Below, piece by piece: positions 17,274-25,994 of a DNA stretch of 64,000 nucleotides. The notes beneath the pieces are model-generated. The model was not told where the DNA came from. It did no database searches and was given only the letters and a program-made list of their open reading frames with translations. Position 1 is the first letter of the stretch, and each line of letters starts with the position of its first letter. The stretch spans positions 357,863 to 421,862 of the forward strand of contig NZ_JOAK01000016.1 in the NCBI RefSeq assembly GCF_000720455.1, in the 5' to 3' direction. The translations under genes were made by a program, and so were the position numbers. The stretch comes from Streptomyces virginiae (lineage in GTDB: Bacteria > Actinomycetota > Actinomycetes > Streptomycetales > Streptomycetaceae).

Positions 17274-17810
17274 TCAGTGGGCCGGTGACCACATGGCGGC
17301 CAGGTGCCCCCGGCCGGGAGTCAGGTCCGCCCAGCCGCCCGCGAGGTCCACCACCACGACACCGGCCGTCGGGAACCCGTCCCTCAGCTGCTCCAGGAGT
17401 TCCGCCGGCCCGGTCCCGCACAGGGCCGTGGCCAGCTCGTGGATGCCGGTGTTGTGGCCGACCAGCGCCACGCAGCCGAGCCCCGCTCCGCGCTCCGTCA
17501 ATACGGTGACCAGCGCGTTCGGCGCCGCGTCGTAGAGCCTCTCGTCATAGACGGCGTCCGGCGGATCGGGCAGGGCGGGCACCAGCAGCTGCCAGGTCTG
17601 GCGGGTCCTGCGCGAGGGCGAGCACAGCGCCAGGTCGGCCCTGTAGCCGTTCTCCGCCAGCCAGCGTCCCGTCCGGGGGGCGTCGGCCTTGCCGCGCTCG
17701 CCCAGGGCACGCTCGAAGTCCTCGGCGGGGTCCCCCTTCGGGACCGCCTTGGCGTGCCGCACCAGCAGCAGTCGGCACCCGGTCGTGTGCGGCCCTGCGT
17801 CCGAGGACAT
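17274..17810 (-). CDS. SixA-like histidine phosphatase
   Basis: A 178-aa histidine-phosphatase-fold protein. The catalytic LLVRHAKA motif (His19) lies at the N-terminus, CSPSRRTRQTWQ supplies the second Arg, and VGHNTGIHELA the C-terminal His. In SixA this removes phosphate from phospho-His proteins; actinobacterial members may act on small molecules instead. GGAG lies six bases before the ATG. Convergent with the DUF5709 gene. Confidence 0.9.
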   Translation of the reverse strand: MSSDAGPHTTGCRLLLVRHAKAVPKGDPAEDFERALGERGKADAPRTGRWLAENGYRADLALCSPSRRTRQTWQLLVPALPDPPDAVYDERLYDAAPNALVTVLTERGAGLGCVALVGHNTGIHELATALCGTGPAELLEQLRDGFPTAGVVVVDLAGGWADLTPGRGHLAAMWSPAH

Positions 17811-17957
17811 GGCGGTCTCCCTTGAGGCTGGTGCGCGTACACGGGTACACGGTCATGGTGCGGTCGGCCCGCGGCGCGCGCACCCGGACCCGCACCCGGA
17901 CCCGCGCCCGACCCGACCCGGCCCGGCCGCGGGCGCGGGCGCACTACGCTCCACAGG

Positions 17958-18332
17958 ATGGAACGCGCAGACGTACTCAGGCGAGTGATCGGCATCCTCA
18001 CCGAGGCCCAGGACATCCGCCGGGCCGCCGAGGCCGGGTCGGACGCGGACGCCCCGGCCGAGACGGCCGGAGTGGCCACGCAGCTGCTGAACGAGATGCT
18101 GCCGTCGATCAGCGTGCCCGCCGACGCGTCACCGCAGCAGGTGGCGACGCTGGTGGCGCAGGCGCTGGGCCCGGCCCTGCACACGATGGTCTCCGGCTTC
18201 AGCCTGGCGTTCACCAGCCTCGCGATCGCCCACGACGACGGGCGTACGGACATCTCCTCGATCGAGGTGCTCCAGGAACTCGCCCTGGAAGTCGAGGCCG
18301 GCACCTACGACGAAGGCCCCTGGGAAACCTGA
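17958..18332 (+). CDS. 124-aa helical protein of unknown function
   Basis: An all-alpha, acidic protein without membrane segments or known motifs. The sequence MERADVLRRVIGILTEAQ and a middle helix QQVATLVAQALGPALHTM suggest a small helical bundle. It is divergent from SixA. The start has only a weak ribosome binding site (CACAGG). I do not recognise a family. Confidence 0.65.
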   Translation: MERADVLRRVIGILTEAQDIRRAAEAGSDADAPAETAGVATQLLNEMLPSISVPADASPQQVATLVAQALGPALHTMVSGFSLAFTSLAIAHDDGRTDISSIEVLQELALEVEAGTYDEGPWET

Positions 18333-18372
18333 CCCGGCCCGCGCGGCGGCCGGCGCCCGTGAGCCGGCGGCG

Positions 18373-18558
18373 TCACTTCGCGTCCCGGTCCCGCGGGTGG
18401 GACATCTTCCGCTCCTGGCGGATGCGCAGCTCCTCCGGCGTCTTGCCGGCGACCGGCTTGCTGGCCTCGGGGTGCACCGGGTCCGGACCCGGATGTTCCT
18501 GGGCCTGCTCCTCGCGGCCCCCCACCGGCTCCTGACGCCTGTCCTCCGTACCCTTCAT
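18373..18558 (-). CDS. 61-aa hydrophilic protein
   Basis: A short, highly charged, Pro/Glu/Arg-rich protein (GGREEQAQEHPGPDPVHPEA, then ELRIRQERKMSHPRD). GGAG lies eight bases upstream of the ATG, and codon use is typical of genes here. Probably disordered and cytosolic. Function unknown. Confidence 0.55.
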   Translation of the reverse strand: MKGTEDRRQEPVGGREEQAQEHPGPDPVHPEASKPVAGKTPEELRIRQERKMSHPRDRDAK

Positions 18559-18693
18559 GGCTGTCGCTCCCTCGCAGATCCGATCGTGCGGACTTCGGAC
18601 GTCCTCCACCTACCCCACGGGTCACTCGCGACACGACCGGACCCATCTGTTCCGGTACGCGTCATCCGTCACAGGCTGGGAAGATGCCCAGAC

Positions 18694-19911
18694 ATGCCGG
18701 AAACGATCAGCAGCTTCGCCACCCGTGTCGTGCGGCGCCGCCGCGAGCCGGTCGCCGTCCAGGCGCTCCGCTCCACCGCCGCGGCCGTGATCAGCTACGT
18801 CGTCGCGCTGCGCCTGAGCAGCGAACCGAACCCGCTGACCGCGCCGCTGACGGCGCTGCTCGTCGTCCAGGTCACGCTCTACTCCACGTTGACCACCAGC
18901 ATCCGCCGGGTCAACTCGGTGGTCGTCGGAGTCCTGATCGCCATCGGGTTCAGCGTGCTCGTCGGCCTTACCTGGTGGAGCCTCGGGCTGCTGATCCTTG
19001 CCTCCCTGGTGGTGGGCCATCTGGTGCGCGTGGACGAGTTCGTGCCCGAGGTCGCGATCAGCGCCATGCTCGTCCTCGGCGTCACGCAGGTGGCGGACAC
19101 CGCCTGGGACCGGGTGCTGGAAACCCTCATCGGCGCGGTGGTCGGGCTGCTCGTCAACCTCCTCCTCGCGCCACCCCTCTGGATCGGCCCGGCGGGCGCC
19201 GCGATCACCGACCTCGCCCTGCGCATGAGCCGCCTGCTCGACCACCTCGGCGAGGAATCCCTCGGCCCGGGAAAGGTCGAGCAGGCCGCCGCCCGGCTCC
19301 ACGAGGCACGCCGCCTCGACAACGACATCGCGCAGGTCGACACCGCCCTGCGGCAGGCCGAGGACAGCATCCGGCTCAATCCGCGGGTCAAGGAGGGCCT
19401 GCTCTTCCGGCTGGTGCTGCGCACCGGCCTGGACACCCTGGAGATCTGCGCGGTGGTCCTCCGCGTGGCGTGCCGGACCCTGACCGACCTGGCCAAGACC
19501 CGCCCCGACGGCCCGCTGTTCGAGCCCGCGACCGCCGTGGCCCTGCGCGAGGTGCTGCGCCACACCGCGATCGCCGTGGAGAGCTTCGCCCAGCTGATCA
19601 CCGCACAGGTGAGCGCCAACGCGGAAGAGGCCGAGGCCCGCCTGACCGGCGAGCTGGCCGTGGCCCGGGCCCACCGCGACCGGCTCGCGGACCTGCTGCT
19701 GGCCTCCGCCCGCGAGGACCCCGAGCACTGGCAGTTGCGCGGCGCGCTGCTCACCGAGATCGACCGGGTTCTCGACGAGCTGGGCGTGGAGAAGCGCTCG
19801 CAGCGCCTGCTGGAGGAACTCGACCAGCACGCCCGCACCCGGCATACCGGCAGGCTGCGGGCGTGGACCCGCGGGCGCGGCCGCGCGAAGGCCGCGAAGC
19901 CGGTGGAGTGA
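18694..19911 (+). CDS. FUSC/aromatic acid exporter family protein
   Basis: A 405-aa protein. Residues ~20-165 hold six closely packed hydrophobic helices with the NPLTAPLTALLVVQ motif typical of FUSC/ArAE proteins; residues ~170-380 form a cytosolic helical domain rich in coiled-coil-like segments. Relatives such as AaeB export aromatic acids, but many actinobacterial members are uncharacterised. This is a half-size version with a single membrane block, so it may dimerise. Confidence 0.85.
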   Translation: MPETISSFATRVVRRRREPVAVQALRSTAAAVISYVVALRLSSEPNPLTAPLTALLVVQVTLYSTLTTSIRRVNSVVVGVLIAIGFSVLVGLTWWSLGLLILASLVVGHLVRVDEFVPEVAISAMLVLGVTQVADTAWDRVLETLIGAVVGLLVNLLLAPPLWIGPAGAAITDLALRMSRLLDHLGEESLGPGKVEQAAARLHEARRLDNDIAQVDTALRQAEDSIRLNPRVKEGLLFRLVLRTGLDTLEICAVVLRVACRTLTDLAKTRPDGPLFEPATAVALREVLRHTAIAVESFAQLITAQVSANAEEAEARLTGELAVARAHRDRLADLLLASAREDPEHWQLRGALLTEIDRVLDELGVEKRSQRLLEELDQHARTRHTGRLRAWTRGRGRAKAAKPVE

Positions 19912-19961
19912 GCGAGCGGGATGTGCGTGCGCGGGGGCGGCCCGTGCGCGAGGGTGGGGGC

Positions 19962-20348
19962 ATGGTGCATGTACTGGGCAGCAGGATCCTGCTCCGTCCC
20001 ACGGACCCGGAGCGCTCCCGCGCGTTCTACGGCGAGACCCTCGGCCTCGCCGTGTATCGCGAGTTCGGCACGGGACCCGAGCGCGGCACGGTGTACTTCC
20101 TGGGCGGCGGCTTCCTTGAGGTGTCGGGACGGGCCGACGCGCCGCCCGTACCGGGCCTGCGGCTGTGGCTCCAAGTCGCCGACGTACAGGCGGCGTACGA
20201 AGAGCTGCACAGCCGCGGCGCCGAGGTACTGCGGCCTCCGCTGCGTGAACCATGGGGACTGGTCGAGATGTGGATCGCGGACCCGGACGGCGTACGGATC
20301 GCCGTTGTGGAGGTCCCGGCGGACCATCCGCTGCGCTACCGCCCCTGA
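19962..20348 (+). CDS. VOC-family (glyoxalase/bleomycin-resistance fold) protein
   Basis: A 128-aa vicinal-oxygen-chelate protein with two beta-alpha-beta-beta-beta units: SRILLRPTDPERSRAFYGE, then LRLWLQVADVQAAYEELHSR and the closing MWIADPDGVRIAVVE. Candidate metal ligands at the family positions are not all obvious. Roles range from lyase to drug binding. It follows the FUSC gene on the same strand by 50 bp. Confidence 0.83.
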   Translation: MVHVLGSRILLRPTDPERSRAFYGETLGLAVYREFGTGPERGTVYFLGGGFLEVSGRADAPPVPGLRLWLQVADVQAAYEELHSRGAEVLRPPLREPWGLVEMWIADPDGVRIAVVEVPADHPLRYRP

Positions 20349-20416
20349 TCGGGGGCGCAACCGCCCCTGACCGGGGCGGGCCCGGGTCCGCCGGGAGCGC
20401 CAGGAATGCCCCGGCG

Positions 20417-20572
20417 TCAGTAGTAGTGCTTGCGGCCGCCCACGGCGTGCCCGACTGCTCCCAGCAGCCAGAGCACCAGGCCGATGACGACGAGGATCAC
20501 GCCTATCGTCCAGAGGATCGAGATCCCCGTGATGAAGCCGATGATCAGCAGGATGACGCCCAGAACGATCAT
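20417..20572 (-). CDS. DUF6131-type small membrane protein
   Basis: A 51-aa protein made of two hydrophobic helices (residues ~2-17 and 21-42) with a Gly/Lys/His/Tyr tail ending HYY. Such two-helix miniproteins, often grouped as DUF6131, are common in actinomycetes. AGGAGG lies five bases before the ATG, giving strong support for translation. Confidence 0.8.
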   Translation of the reverse strand: MIVLGVILLIIGFITGISILWTIGVILVVIGLVLWLLGAVGHAVGGRKHYY

Positions 20573-20654
20573 GACTACCTCCTGGTTCTTGTCGAACCGG
20601 TATGCAGGGCGTCTACCACGGATGCGCGGCCTTATGCCTGTTTCCTCCCAGATG

Positions 20655-21764
20655 TCAGTCGGGCCGGGCCGGCAGTTCCGTGAGGCCCGTGTCGCGCATG
20701 ATGCGCCCGACCGTCTCGGCGAGGGCACTGTGGGCTCCGACGACGGTCTCGACGCCGCCGGGGAGGAGGTCGCGCTCGCGGTACCAGGCGCGCAGCTCCC
20801 GGTGGGTGACCCGGGCCAGCAGGCCGGGATCGGTCTTCGAGGCGTGACGCGCCAGCGTCTCCTCGATCGGGACGTCGAGGTAGTAGCAGCGCGAGACGCC
20901 GCGGTGGTCGCCGAGCAGGCCCAGGAGCATGTCACCGTAGCGGTCGGCGTAGAGGATGCCCTCGACGACCACGTGGTAGCCGGCGTCCAGCGCGTGGCGG
21001 GCGACCGTGTCGATCAGTCCGATGTTGGCGCCGCCGGGCACGTCGCGCTCCCTCAGCACGATGCGCCTGAGGTTGTCCTGTCCGACCAGGGCCATGCCGC
21101 GGCCGAACCGGTCGCGGATCCCCGTCGCCACCGAGGACTTGCCCGATGCCGAGTTGCCCCGGACGACCACGAGCCGGGTCTCCGCGCTTCCCACGGTCCC
21201 GCGGGGGATCCCGGTCCGGCGCGGGCCCGCGCCCGGTTCCAGGCCCGGGCCCGGTTCCAGGCCCGCGCCCGGGCCGCCGTCCCGGTGTTCCACGGGGTCG
21301 CCCGGCCGCTGGAAGTGGACGGCCGCCGGGAGTCCGGCCCGGTAGGCGTCCAGCCCGGCACGGCAGTACGCGACCATCGGCGCCGGCAGCGCGTTCAGCG
21401 CGTACCAGCCCATGCCGTCGCACCGGTCCGGCTCCGTCACGCGGGGCCGGCCGGACCACCTGCGCACCTCGAAGAAGACACCGATACGGGACGACGAGCC
21501 CCTCGGGGGGCGGTGGTGCACGGTGACGGCAGCCCGCACGTCCGCCGTGTCGATGAGGATCCCGGTCTCCTCGCGGGCCTCCCGGATCACGGCCTCGACG
21601 AAGTCCTCGTCCGCCTCCAGGTGGCCGGACGGCAGGTGCCACATGCCGGTCGCGTACACCGGTCCGGCCCGCCGCGACAGCAGGACCTCGGGGCCGCGGT
21701 CGCCGTCGCGGCGCAGCAGGAGGTGGACGTCGACCGGCAGCGTGTGCCTCTGCGGGGCGGTCAT
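20655..21764 (-). CDS. NUDIX hydrolase fused to a P-loop kinase domain
   Basis: A 369-aa two-domain protein. Residues ~1-150 are a NUDIX domain with the full box from GHLEADEDF to REAREETGI. A Gly/Pro/Glu linker of repeated GLEPGP units follows (~165-185). Residues ~195-369 are an AAA_33-like kinase with Walker A GNSASGKSS, YVVVEGILY-type core strands (HVVVEGILYADRYG) and a conserved HRELRAWYRERDLL near the end. The kinase half resembles zeta-toxin/polynucleotide-kinase-like proteins. Its ATG overlaps the stop of the upstream NUDIX gene (ATGA), so the two should be made together. A damaged-nucleotide or signalling-nucleotide role is possible but unproven. Confidence 0.88.
   Translation of the reverse strand: MTAPQRHTLPVDVHLLLRRDGDRGPEVLLSRRAGPVYATGMWHLPSGHLEADEDFVEAVIREAREETGILIDTADVRAAVTVHHRPPRGSSSRIGVFFEVRRWSGRPRVTEPDRCDGMGWYALNALPAPMVAYCRAGLDAYRAGLPAAVHFQRPGDPVEHRDGGPGAGLEPGPGLEPGAGPRRTGIPRGTVGSAETRLVVVRGNSASGKSSVATGIRDRFGRGMALVGQDNLRRIVLRERDVPGGANIGLIDTVARHALDAGYHVVVEGILYADRYGDMLLGLLGDHRGVSRCYYLDVPIEETLARHASKTDPGLLARVTHRELRAWYRERDLLPGGVETVVGAHSALAETVGRIMRDTGLTELPARPD
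21225..21274. repeat. 18-bp tandem repeat coding the NUDIX-kinase linker
   Basis: Units at 21225-21242, 21243-21260 and a partial unit from 21261 differ by single bases (GCCCGCGCCCGGTTCCAG versus GCCCGGGCCCGGTTCCAG). They encode the six-residue Gly-Leu-Glu-Pro-Gly repeat between the two domains, and the copy number may vary between strains. Confidence 0.8.
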
Positions 21765-22246
21765 CCGGCGCTCCCGGGGCGGCTCCAGCCGAGTTCGGTG
21801 TAGGGGCGTCCGGCGCGGATGCCCTCGACCGCGGCCCGGGTGTAGGGGACGATCGGCTCCGGCAGGGCGTCGAGGGGCCACCAGGCCCACGACACGCAGC
21901 GGTCGGGCTCGCGCAGTTGTGGCTCGCCGAGCCAGCGCCGGGCCCGGAAGACCAGTTGCATGCGGGGCTGCCCGCCCGGACGGTCCACGACGTGCAGCAG
22001 GTGGACGAGTTCGACGTCGGCGGGGTCGATGACGAGCCCCGCCTCCTCCTGCGCCTCCCGCACCAGGCAACTCACGGCGGACTCCTGCTCGCAGTGCCCG
22101 GCGAGGAAGTGGTGGGTGGAGCCCGCGTAGGCGCAGTCCGGGTGCCGCAGTCCGAGCAGGATCTTGCCGTCGCGTTCCAGATAGAGGTGGACGCCGACGA
22201 TGTGGGCGGCGACGACGCCGCGGATGTGGGAGTGGGACGGGGACAC
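21761..22246 (-). CDS. NUDIX hydrolase
   Basis: A 161-aa stand-alone NUDIX protein with the box from GHCEQESAV to REAQEEAGL. It is clearly related to the NUDIX half of the next gene: both share the EPDRC...W and LPxPxVxYxRAxxxxxRAG pattern near the C-terminus. The stop overlaps the next start (ATGA). Likely hydrolyses a nucleoside-diphosphate-linked substrate that cannot be named. Confidence 0.88.
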   Translation of the reverse strand: MSPSHSHIRGVVAAHIVGVHLYLERDGKILLGLRHPDCAYAGSTHHFLAGHCEQESAVSCLVREAQEEAGLVIDPADVELVHLLHVVDRPGGQPRMQLVFRARRWLGEPQLREPDRCVSWAWWPLDALPEPIVPYTRAAVEGIRAGRPYTELGWSRPGSAG

Positions 22247-22710
22247 GTGTACCTCACAGTTCCGGGGGAGGGCCGGTTCCGAGAACGGTTCGGGACCGGC
22301 CCCGTCACGGCCGTTCCGGGGGCAGTCCGTGAACGGATGTTCGGGCCGCCGGTGGTGGGCCGTGCGGGCTTGGCCGGCGGTGCTGAAACTCGCTCGAACA
22401 GGGTGGGGTCATCCTCGCGGGGGATTGCGGGGCCGTGTGCGGCCGCTCGGATCCGACGGCACCGAACTCCCGCCCCTCCCGTTGAAGTTAGGTAAGTGGT
22501 CATCCATCGCGGCTGAGGCGCGACGGAGGCGTCCGTCGCGCGCCGCGTCGGGCGCCCCCGCACCCGCCCCGTCCCGCTCGGTGGGGTGCACGAGCGTCCA
22601 GGCGACCGACCGCCCCGGCCCGTGGTCGGCGGTCGCGTGTCCCCGTCATGCCGAATGCGGCGAACTGTAATAATCCGTCCCGTTCTGTCAGTCCGGTCGG
22701 GAGGATTGCT
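22247..22710. other. gene-free divergent promoter region
   Basis: This 464-bp stretch separates the NUDIX pair from the propeller gene. It holds a 7-bp inverted repeat (GGCCGGT 22272-22278, ACCGGCC 22296-22302) close to the NUDIX start, and a TAATAAT patch at 22668-22674 that may be the -10 region of the propeller gene. No coding frame in it looks real. Confidence 0.6.
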
Positions 22711-24288
22711 GTGACCATCTGTCAAACCGTGAGGGGGGTGGGCGCGCAGGAGGCCCTCCCGTCGTCGGCGCCGCCGCCCGGTCTTCGAGTGCGTCGCTCC
22801 CGGTGGGGTGGGCTGCTGCGGGCGCTGGTGGCAGGTCTCGTCCTCGTGGCCGGCCTGACCCTGCCCATGGTGGTCCCGCAGCCCGCCCAGGCCGTGCCGC
22901 CCGGCACCTACGCCTACGTCGCCAACTTCCAGGACGACACGGTGTCGGTGATCGACACGGCGACGAACGCGGTGGTGGTCACGGTTCCCGTCGGCGATGC
23001 GCCGTGGGGAGTGGCGGTGTCGCCGAACGGTACCCGCGCCTACGTCACCAACCGCGCCGATGCCACGGTGTCCGTGATCAACACCGCGACGGACACGGTC
23101 GTCACCACCGTCCCCGTCGGCCTTGAGCCCCTCGGGGTGGCGGTGTCGCCGGACGGCACCCGCGCCTACGTCACCAACTACGGCGCCGACACCGTCTCCG
23201 TGATCGACACGAACACCAACACGGTCGTCACGACCGTCCCCGTCGGCGACGCTCCCATCGGGGTGGCGGTGTCGCCGGACGGCGCCCGCGCCTACGTCAC
23301 CGATTCCGAAGGCGACACGGTGTCCGTGATCGACACGGCGACGAACACGGTCGTCGCCACCGTCCCCGTCGGTGACTTCCCGTTCGGGGTGGCGGTGTCG
23401 CCGGACGGCACCCGCGCCTACGTCACCAACTACGGCGCCGACACCGTGTCCGTGATCAACACGGCGACGAACACGGTCGTCGCCACCGTCCCCGTCGGCG
23501 ATGCACCCCAGGGGGTGGCGGTGTCGCGGGACGGCACCCGCGCCTACGTCATCAACGCCGGCGACGACACGGTGTCCGTGATCAACACGGCGACGAACAC
23601 GGTCGTCGCCACCGTCCCCGTCGGCGATGCGCCTCGAGAGGTGGCGGTGTCGCCGGACGGCACCCGCGCCTACGTCACCAACGCCAACGACGACACGGTG
23701 TCCGTGATCAACACCGCCACCAACACCGTCGTGGCCACCGTCCCCGTCGGCGACCTCCCGTTCGGGGTGGCGATCGGGGTCGTGCCCCGGCCGGCGCCGG
23801 TGCTGACGCTGATCAAGCTCACCGCCGGTGGCACGTTCACCAGGGGCGGGCAGGGCACCTACACCCTCACCGTCACCAACACCGGCGACCTGCCCACCGA
23901 CGGCAGCACCGTCACCGTCACCGACACCCTCCCCGCCGGCCTGACCCCGGTCAGCTTCTCCGGCACCGGATGGACCTGCACCCTCACACCGCTGTCCTGC
24001 ACCCGCAGCGACATCCTCGCTCCCGGCGCCGGCTACCCGCCCCTCACCCTCACCGTCCAGATCGCCCGCAACGCGCCGTGGCAGGTCACCAACACCGCCA
24101 CCGTCACCGGCGGCGGCGCCACCGGCACCAGCATCGCCACCGCGACCACCACCGTCGACAGGAAGCAGCAGCCCAAGCACCCGCACCACGACCGCCCGGG
24201 CCACGACAAGCCCGACCACGGCAAGCCGGGTCACGGCAAGCCGCGCCTCGACTGGCTCAACCACGGCCACCGTCCCGGCCCCCGGTAA
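22711..24288 (+). CDS. secreted YVTN beta-propeller protein with DUF11 domain and His-rich tail
   Basis: A 525-aa exported protein. A signal peptide with hydrophobic core around residues 37-52 ends near AQA (~63). Then seven near-identical 42-residue YVTN repeats (AYVTN...DTVSVI...TNTVVATVPVGD...GVAVSPDGTR) form one closed seven-bladed propeller to ~355. A DUF11-type beta-sandwich follows (~365-475), and the protein ends in a Pro/His/Gly/Lys-rich tail with HPHHDRPGHDKPDHGKPG. No LPXTG sorting signal is seen, so it is probably secreted. The GTG at 22711 is supported by GGGAGG seven bases upstream. Surface adhesion or polymer binding is a reasonable guess. Confidence 0.88.
   Translation: MTICQTVRGVGAQEALPSSAPPPGLRVRRSRWGGLLRALVAGLVLVAGLTLPMVVPQPAQAVPPGTYAYVANFQDDTVSVIDTATNAVVVTVPVGDAPWGVAVSPNGTRAYVTNRADATVSVINTATDTVVTTVPVGLEPLGVAVSPDGTRAYVTNYGADTVSVIDTNTNTVVTTVPVGDAPIGVAVSPDGARAYVTDSEGDTVSVIDTATNTVVATVPVGDFPFGVAVSPDGTRAYVTNYGADTVSVINTATNTVVATVPVGDAPQGVAVSRDGTRAYVINAGDDTVSVINTATNTVVATVPVGDAPREVAVSPDGTRAYVTNANDDTVSVINTATNTVVATVPVGDLPFGVAIGVVPRPAPVLTLIKLTAGGTFTRGGQGTYTLTVTNTGDLPTDGSTVTVTDTLPAGLTPVSFSGTGWTCTLTPLSCTRSDILAPGAGYPPLTLTVQIARNAPWQVTNTATVTGGGATGTSIATATTTVDRKQQPKHPHHDRPGHDKPDHGKPGHGKPRLDWLNHGHRPGPR
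22906..23770. repeat. 126-bp tandem coding repeats of the YVTN propeller
   Basis: Seven in-frame 126-bp units encode the propeller blades. Central blades are almost identical at DNA level (for example GACACGGTGTCCGTGATC recurs), which suggests recent expansion or gene conversion. Confidence 0.88.
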
Positions 24289-24401
24289 CCGCACACCGGC
24301 ATGACGAACGCCCCGGCGCCGGCACAGCATCAGCCCCGCCCACGTCCCGCCGAGGTCTGACCCCGCCGGAAGACGACCCCGGGACGAATCCTGCCCGTGC
24401 C

Positions 24402-24442
24402 CCGTGCCCCGTTTCCGCAGTGACCGGCGGATCGGGGCACGG
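24402..24442. terminator. candidate bidirectional terminator
   Basis: CCGTGCCCCG (24402-24411) and CGGGGCACGG (24433-24442) form a perfect 10-bp stem with a 21-base loop between the convergent propeller and membrane-protein genes. There is no U-run, which is normal in high-GC actinomycetes. Confidence 0.6.
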
Positions 24443-24477
24443 CGCCGTCCAACACAAGCACCAGCCAGGGGTGGACC

Positions 24478-25128
24478 TCAGGCGCCGAACGGGTTGACGT
24501 GGCCGGGCAACTGCTGTCCGGGGCGCAGGAACCGCTGACTGCCCCGTTCGTCGCGCACCGCGAAGAACCCGGCGGCCGTCAGCCGCTGTGCGATCTTCCT
24601 GCGGCGGATCTCGCCCACGTTGAACGCCACGGTGAAGAGCAGCGCGACCGCCCCGCCGGAGACGACCGCTTCAGCCGGCGACTTGTCGACGAGCAGGAGG
24701 ACGGTCAGGGCCGCGCAGGCGAGGTAGCCCTTCACCTTCTGGCCCCGGTCGGCGACGTACATGGCCATCACGTCGAAGGTGATGAGGTCCCTCAGCACGG
24801 CCACGGCACCGACCGCTTCGGGAAGCGGCGTCAGCGAGCCCTGCTCCAGCCCCGGCACTGTCCCGCCGTTGCCCGCCTGCGGATGGGCGGTGATGGTGGC
24901 CGCCTCGCGCACGCGCGCTTCGGGCCGCCGGTCCCGGTACATCCGGACCTGGACGAGCGAGTTCTTGAACCCGGTCCTGTACGCCGTGCCGTACGTGTAG
25001 CCGTACTGCTCCGCCACGTGTGCCAGGGCGGCCGCCTTCGGCGCGGAGCCCTGGGGGGCGATCTCGACGATCTCCTGCTGACGGGCGATCTGCTGGAGCA
25101 GCCCCGCTATGTGACGTTCTGTCGACAT
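24478..25128 (-). CDS. membrane protein of unknown function
   Basis: A 216-aa protein. The N-terminal ~120 residues are soluble and include EQYGYTYGTAYRTGFKNSLV; two hydrophobic helices lie around 138-152 and 158-172 (GYLACAALTVLLLVD, GGAVALLFTVAFNVG), followed by a basic tail. I do not recognise the family. The ATG at 25128 has an AGGG eight bases upstream. Confidence 0.65.
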   Translation of the reverse strand: MSTERHIAGLLQQIARQQEIVEIAPQGSAPKAAALAHVAEQYGYTYGTAYRTGFKNSLVQVRMYRDRRPEARVREAATITAHPQAGNGGTVPGLEQGSLTPLPEAVGAVAVLRDLITFDVMAMYVADRGQKVKGYLACAALTVLLLVDKSPAEAVVSGGAVALLFTVAFNVGEIRRRKIAQRLTAAGFFAVRDERGSQRFLRPGQQLPGHVNPFGA

Positions 25129-25318
25129 CCTGTTCCCTGCCCCCTGGACCCCGCGCCCGGGGCCGACCCCCGCACAGCGTAGGGGGTGCCAAGCCGAGCG
25201 GAACACACGTGGTCAGGCCCCTACGGCAGGTGGCCGGCCGCATACGGTCCTGCGAGCGGTCCGCCGCCGTCCGTTGCGGAACGCCACCGGCCGAGACGGG
25301 TGGCCGACCCGCACCGAC

Positions 25319-25912
25319 TCAGCGGGGCGTGGTGTCGTCGGCCTTGAACGGCCCGCCGTGGCCGGGCACGATCAGGTCCGCGGCTGCCAGGACCCGGAGC
25401 CGGGAGGCGCGCAACACCTCACGATCGGGGGCGACCGGGTCGTCCGCCGGGCCGTCCGCGTGCCACCACAGGTCACCGGCGAAGGCGACCACGCCCGAGT
25501 CCGTGCCCGCCAGCAGCGTGATGTCCTCGGTGCTGTGCCCCGGGGTCCGGATCAGGCGCAGCGCCGGGGTGAGTTCGTAGCCCTCGGCGTCGCGGTTCCT
25601 CCACTGATCGCCGAGGTATTCCACCTTGTGATCGTGCACCCGGGCCCGCCTGAACAGGCCCACGTTCATGGTGTTGTCCGGGTGGTGGTGGCTGAGCACC
25701 ACGTCGGTGATGTCGTCGGGCTCGATCCCCAACCCGGCGAGCGGGGCGAGGATGAGGTCGGTACTCGCAACCATGCCCGGGTCGAAGATCACATGGCGGC
25801 CGGCGTCGGATATGTAGGAGACGGTGGCGGCGACTCCAGGGCCGGTGGAGCCGACGTATCCGGTGGTCAGGATCGTGTACACGGCGCTGCGGCCGAACGG
25901 TGCGTCTGTCAT
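25319..25912 (-). CDS. metallo-beta-lactamase fold hydrolase
   Basis: A 197-aa MBL-fold protein, close in size to MBLAC1-type hydrolases. The metal motif reads SHHHPDNT, so the usual HxHxDH ends in Asn instead of His. Downstream ligands are present in TPGHSTED, FAGDLWWH and VPGHGGPF. The enzyme may bind metal differently or use only one ion. It is divergent from the GlxA regulator, whose promoter region it shares, and is a likely target of it. Substrate unknown. Confidence 0.87.
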   Translation of the reverse strand: MTDAPFGRSAVYTILTTGYVGSTGPGVAATVSYISDAGRHVIFDPGMVASTDLILAPLAGLGIEPDDITDVVLSHHHPDNTMNVGLFRRARVHDHKVEYLGDQWRNRDAEGYELTPALRLIRTPGHSTEDITLLAGTDSGVVAFAGDLWWHADGPADDPVAPDREVLRASRLRVLAAADLIVPGHGGPFKADDTTPR

Positions 25913-25949
25913 GGCCCCAATCCTCCCGGCCGGAGCGGCCGTTCACGAT

Positions 25950-25985
25950 TGGCACAGCTGCCACTGATCGCAGGATTAGTGCCAC
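25950..25985. promoter_or_regulatory. operator-like repeats between MBL and GlxA genes
   Basis: TGGCA (25950-25954) and TGCCA (25959-25963) form an inverted repeat, and TGCCA occurs again at 25980-25984. The two TGCCA copies are 21 bp apart, two helical turns, as expected for an AraC-type regulator binding the shared divergent promoter region (25913-25994). Confidence 0.55.
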
Positions 25986-25994
25986 ACTGCACGC

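Noticed and set aside
22484..22500. TTAGGTAAG resembling half of an iron box (TTAGGTTAG...).
   Set aside because: The second half is missing and it is far from any iron-related gene.
22906..23770. Regular repeats that might suggest a CRISPR array.
   Set aside because: The 126-bp units are in frame and encode YVTN propeller blades; there are no unique spacers.
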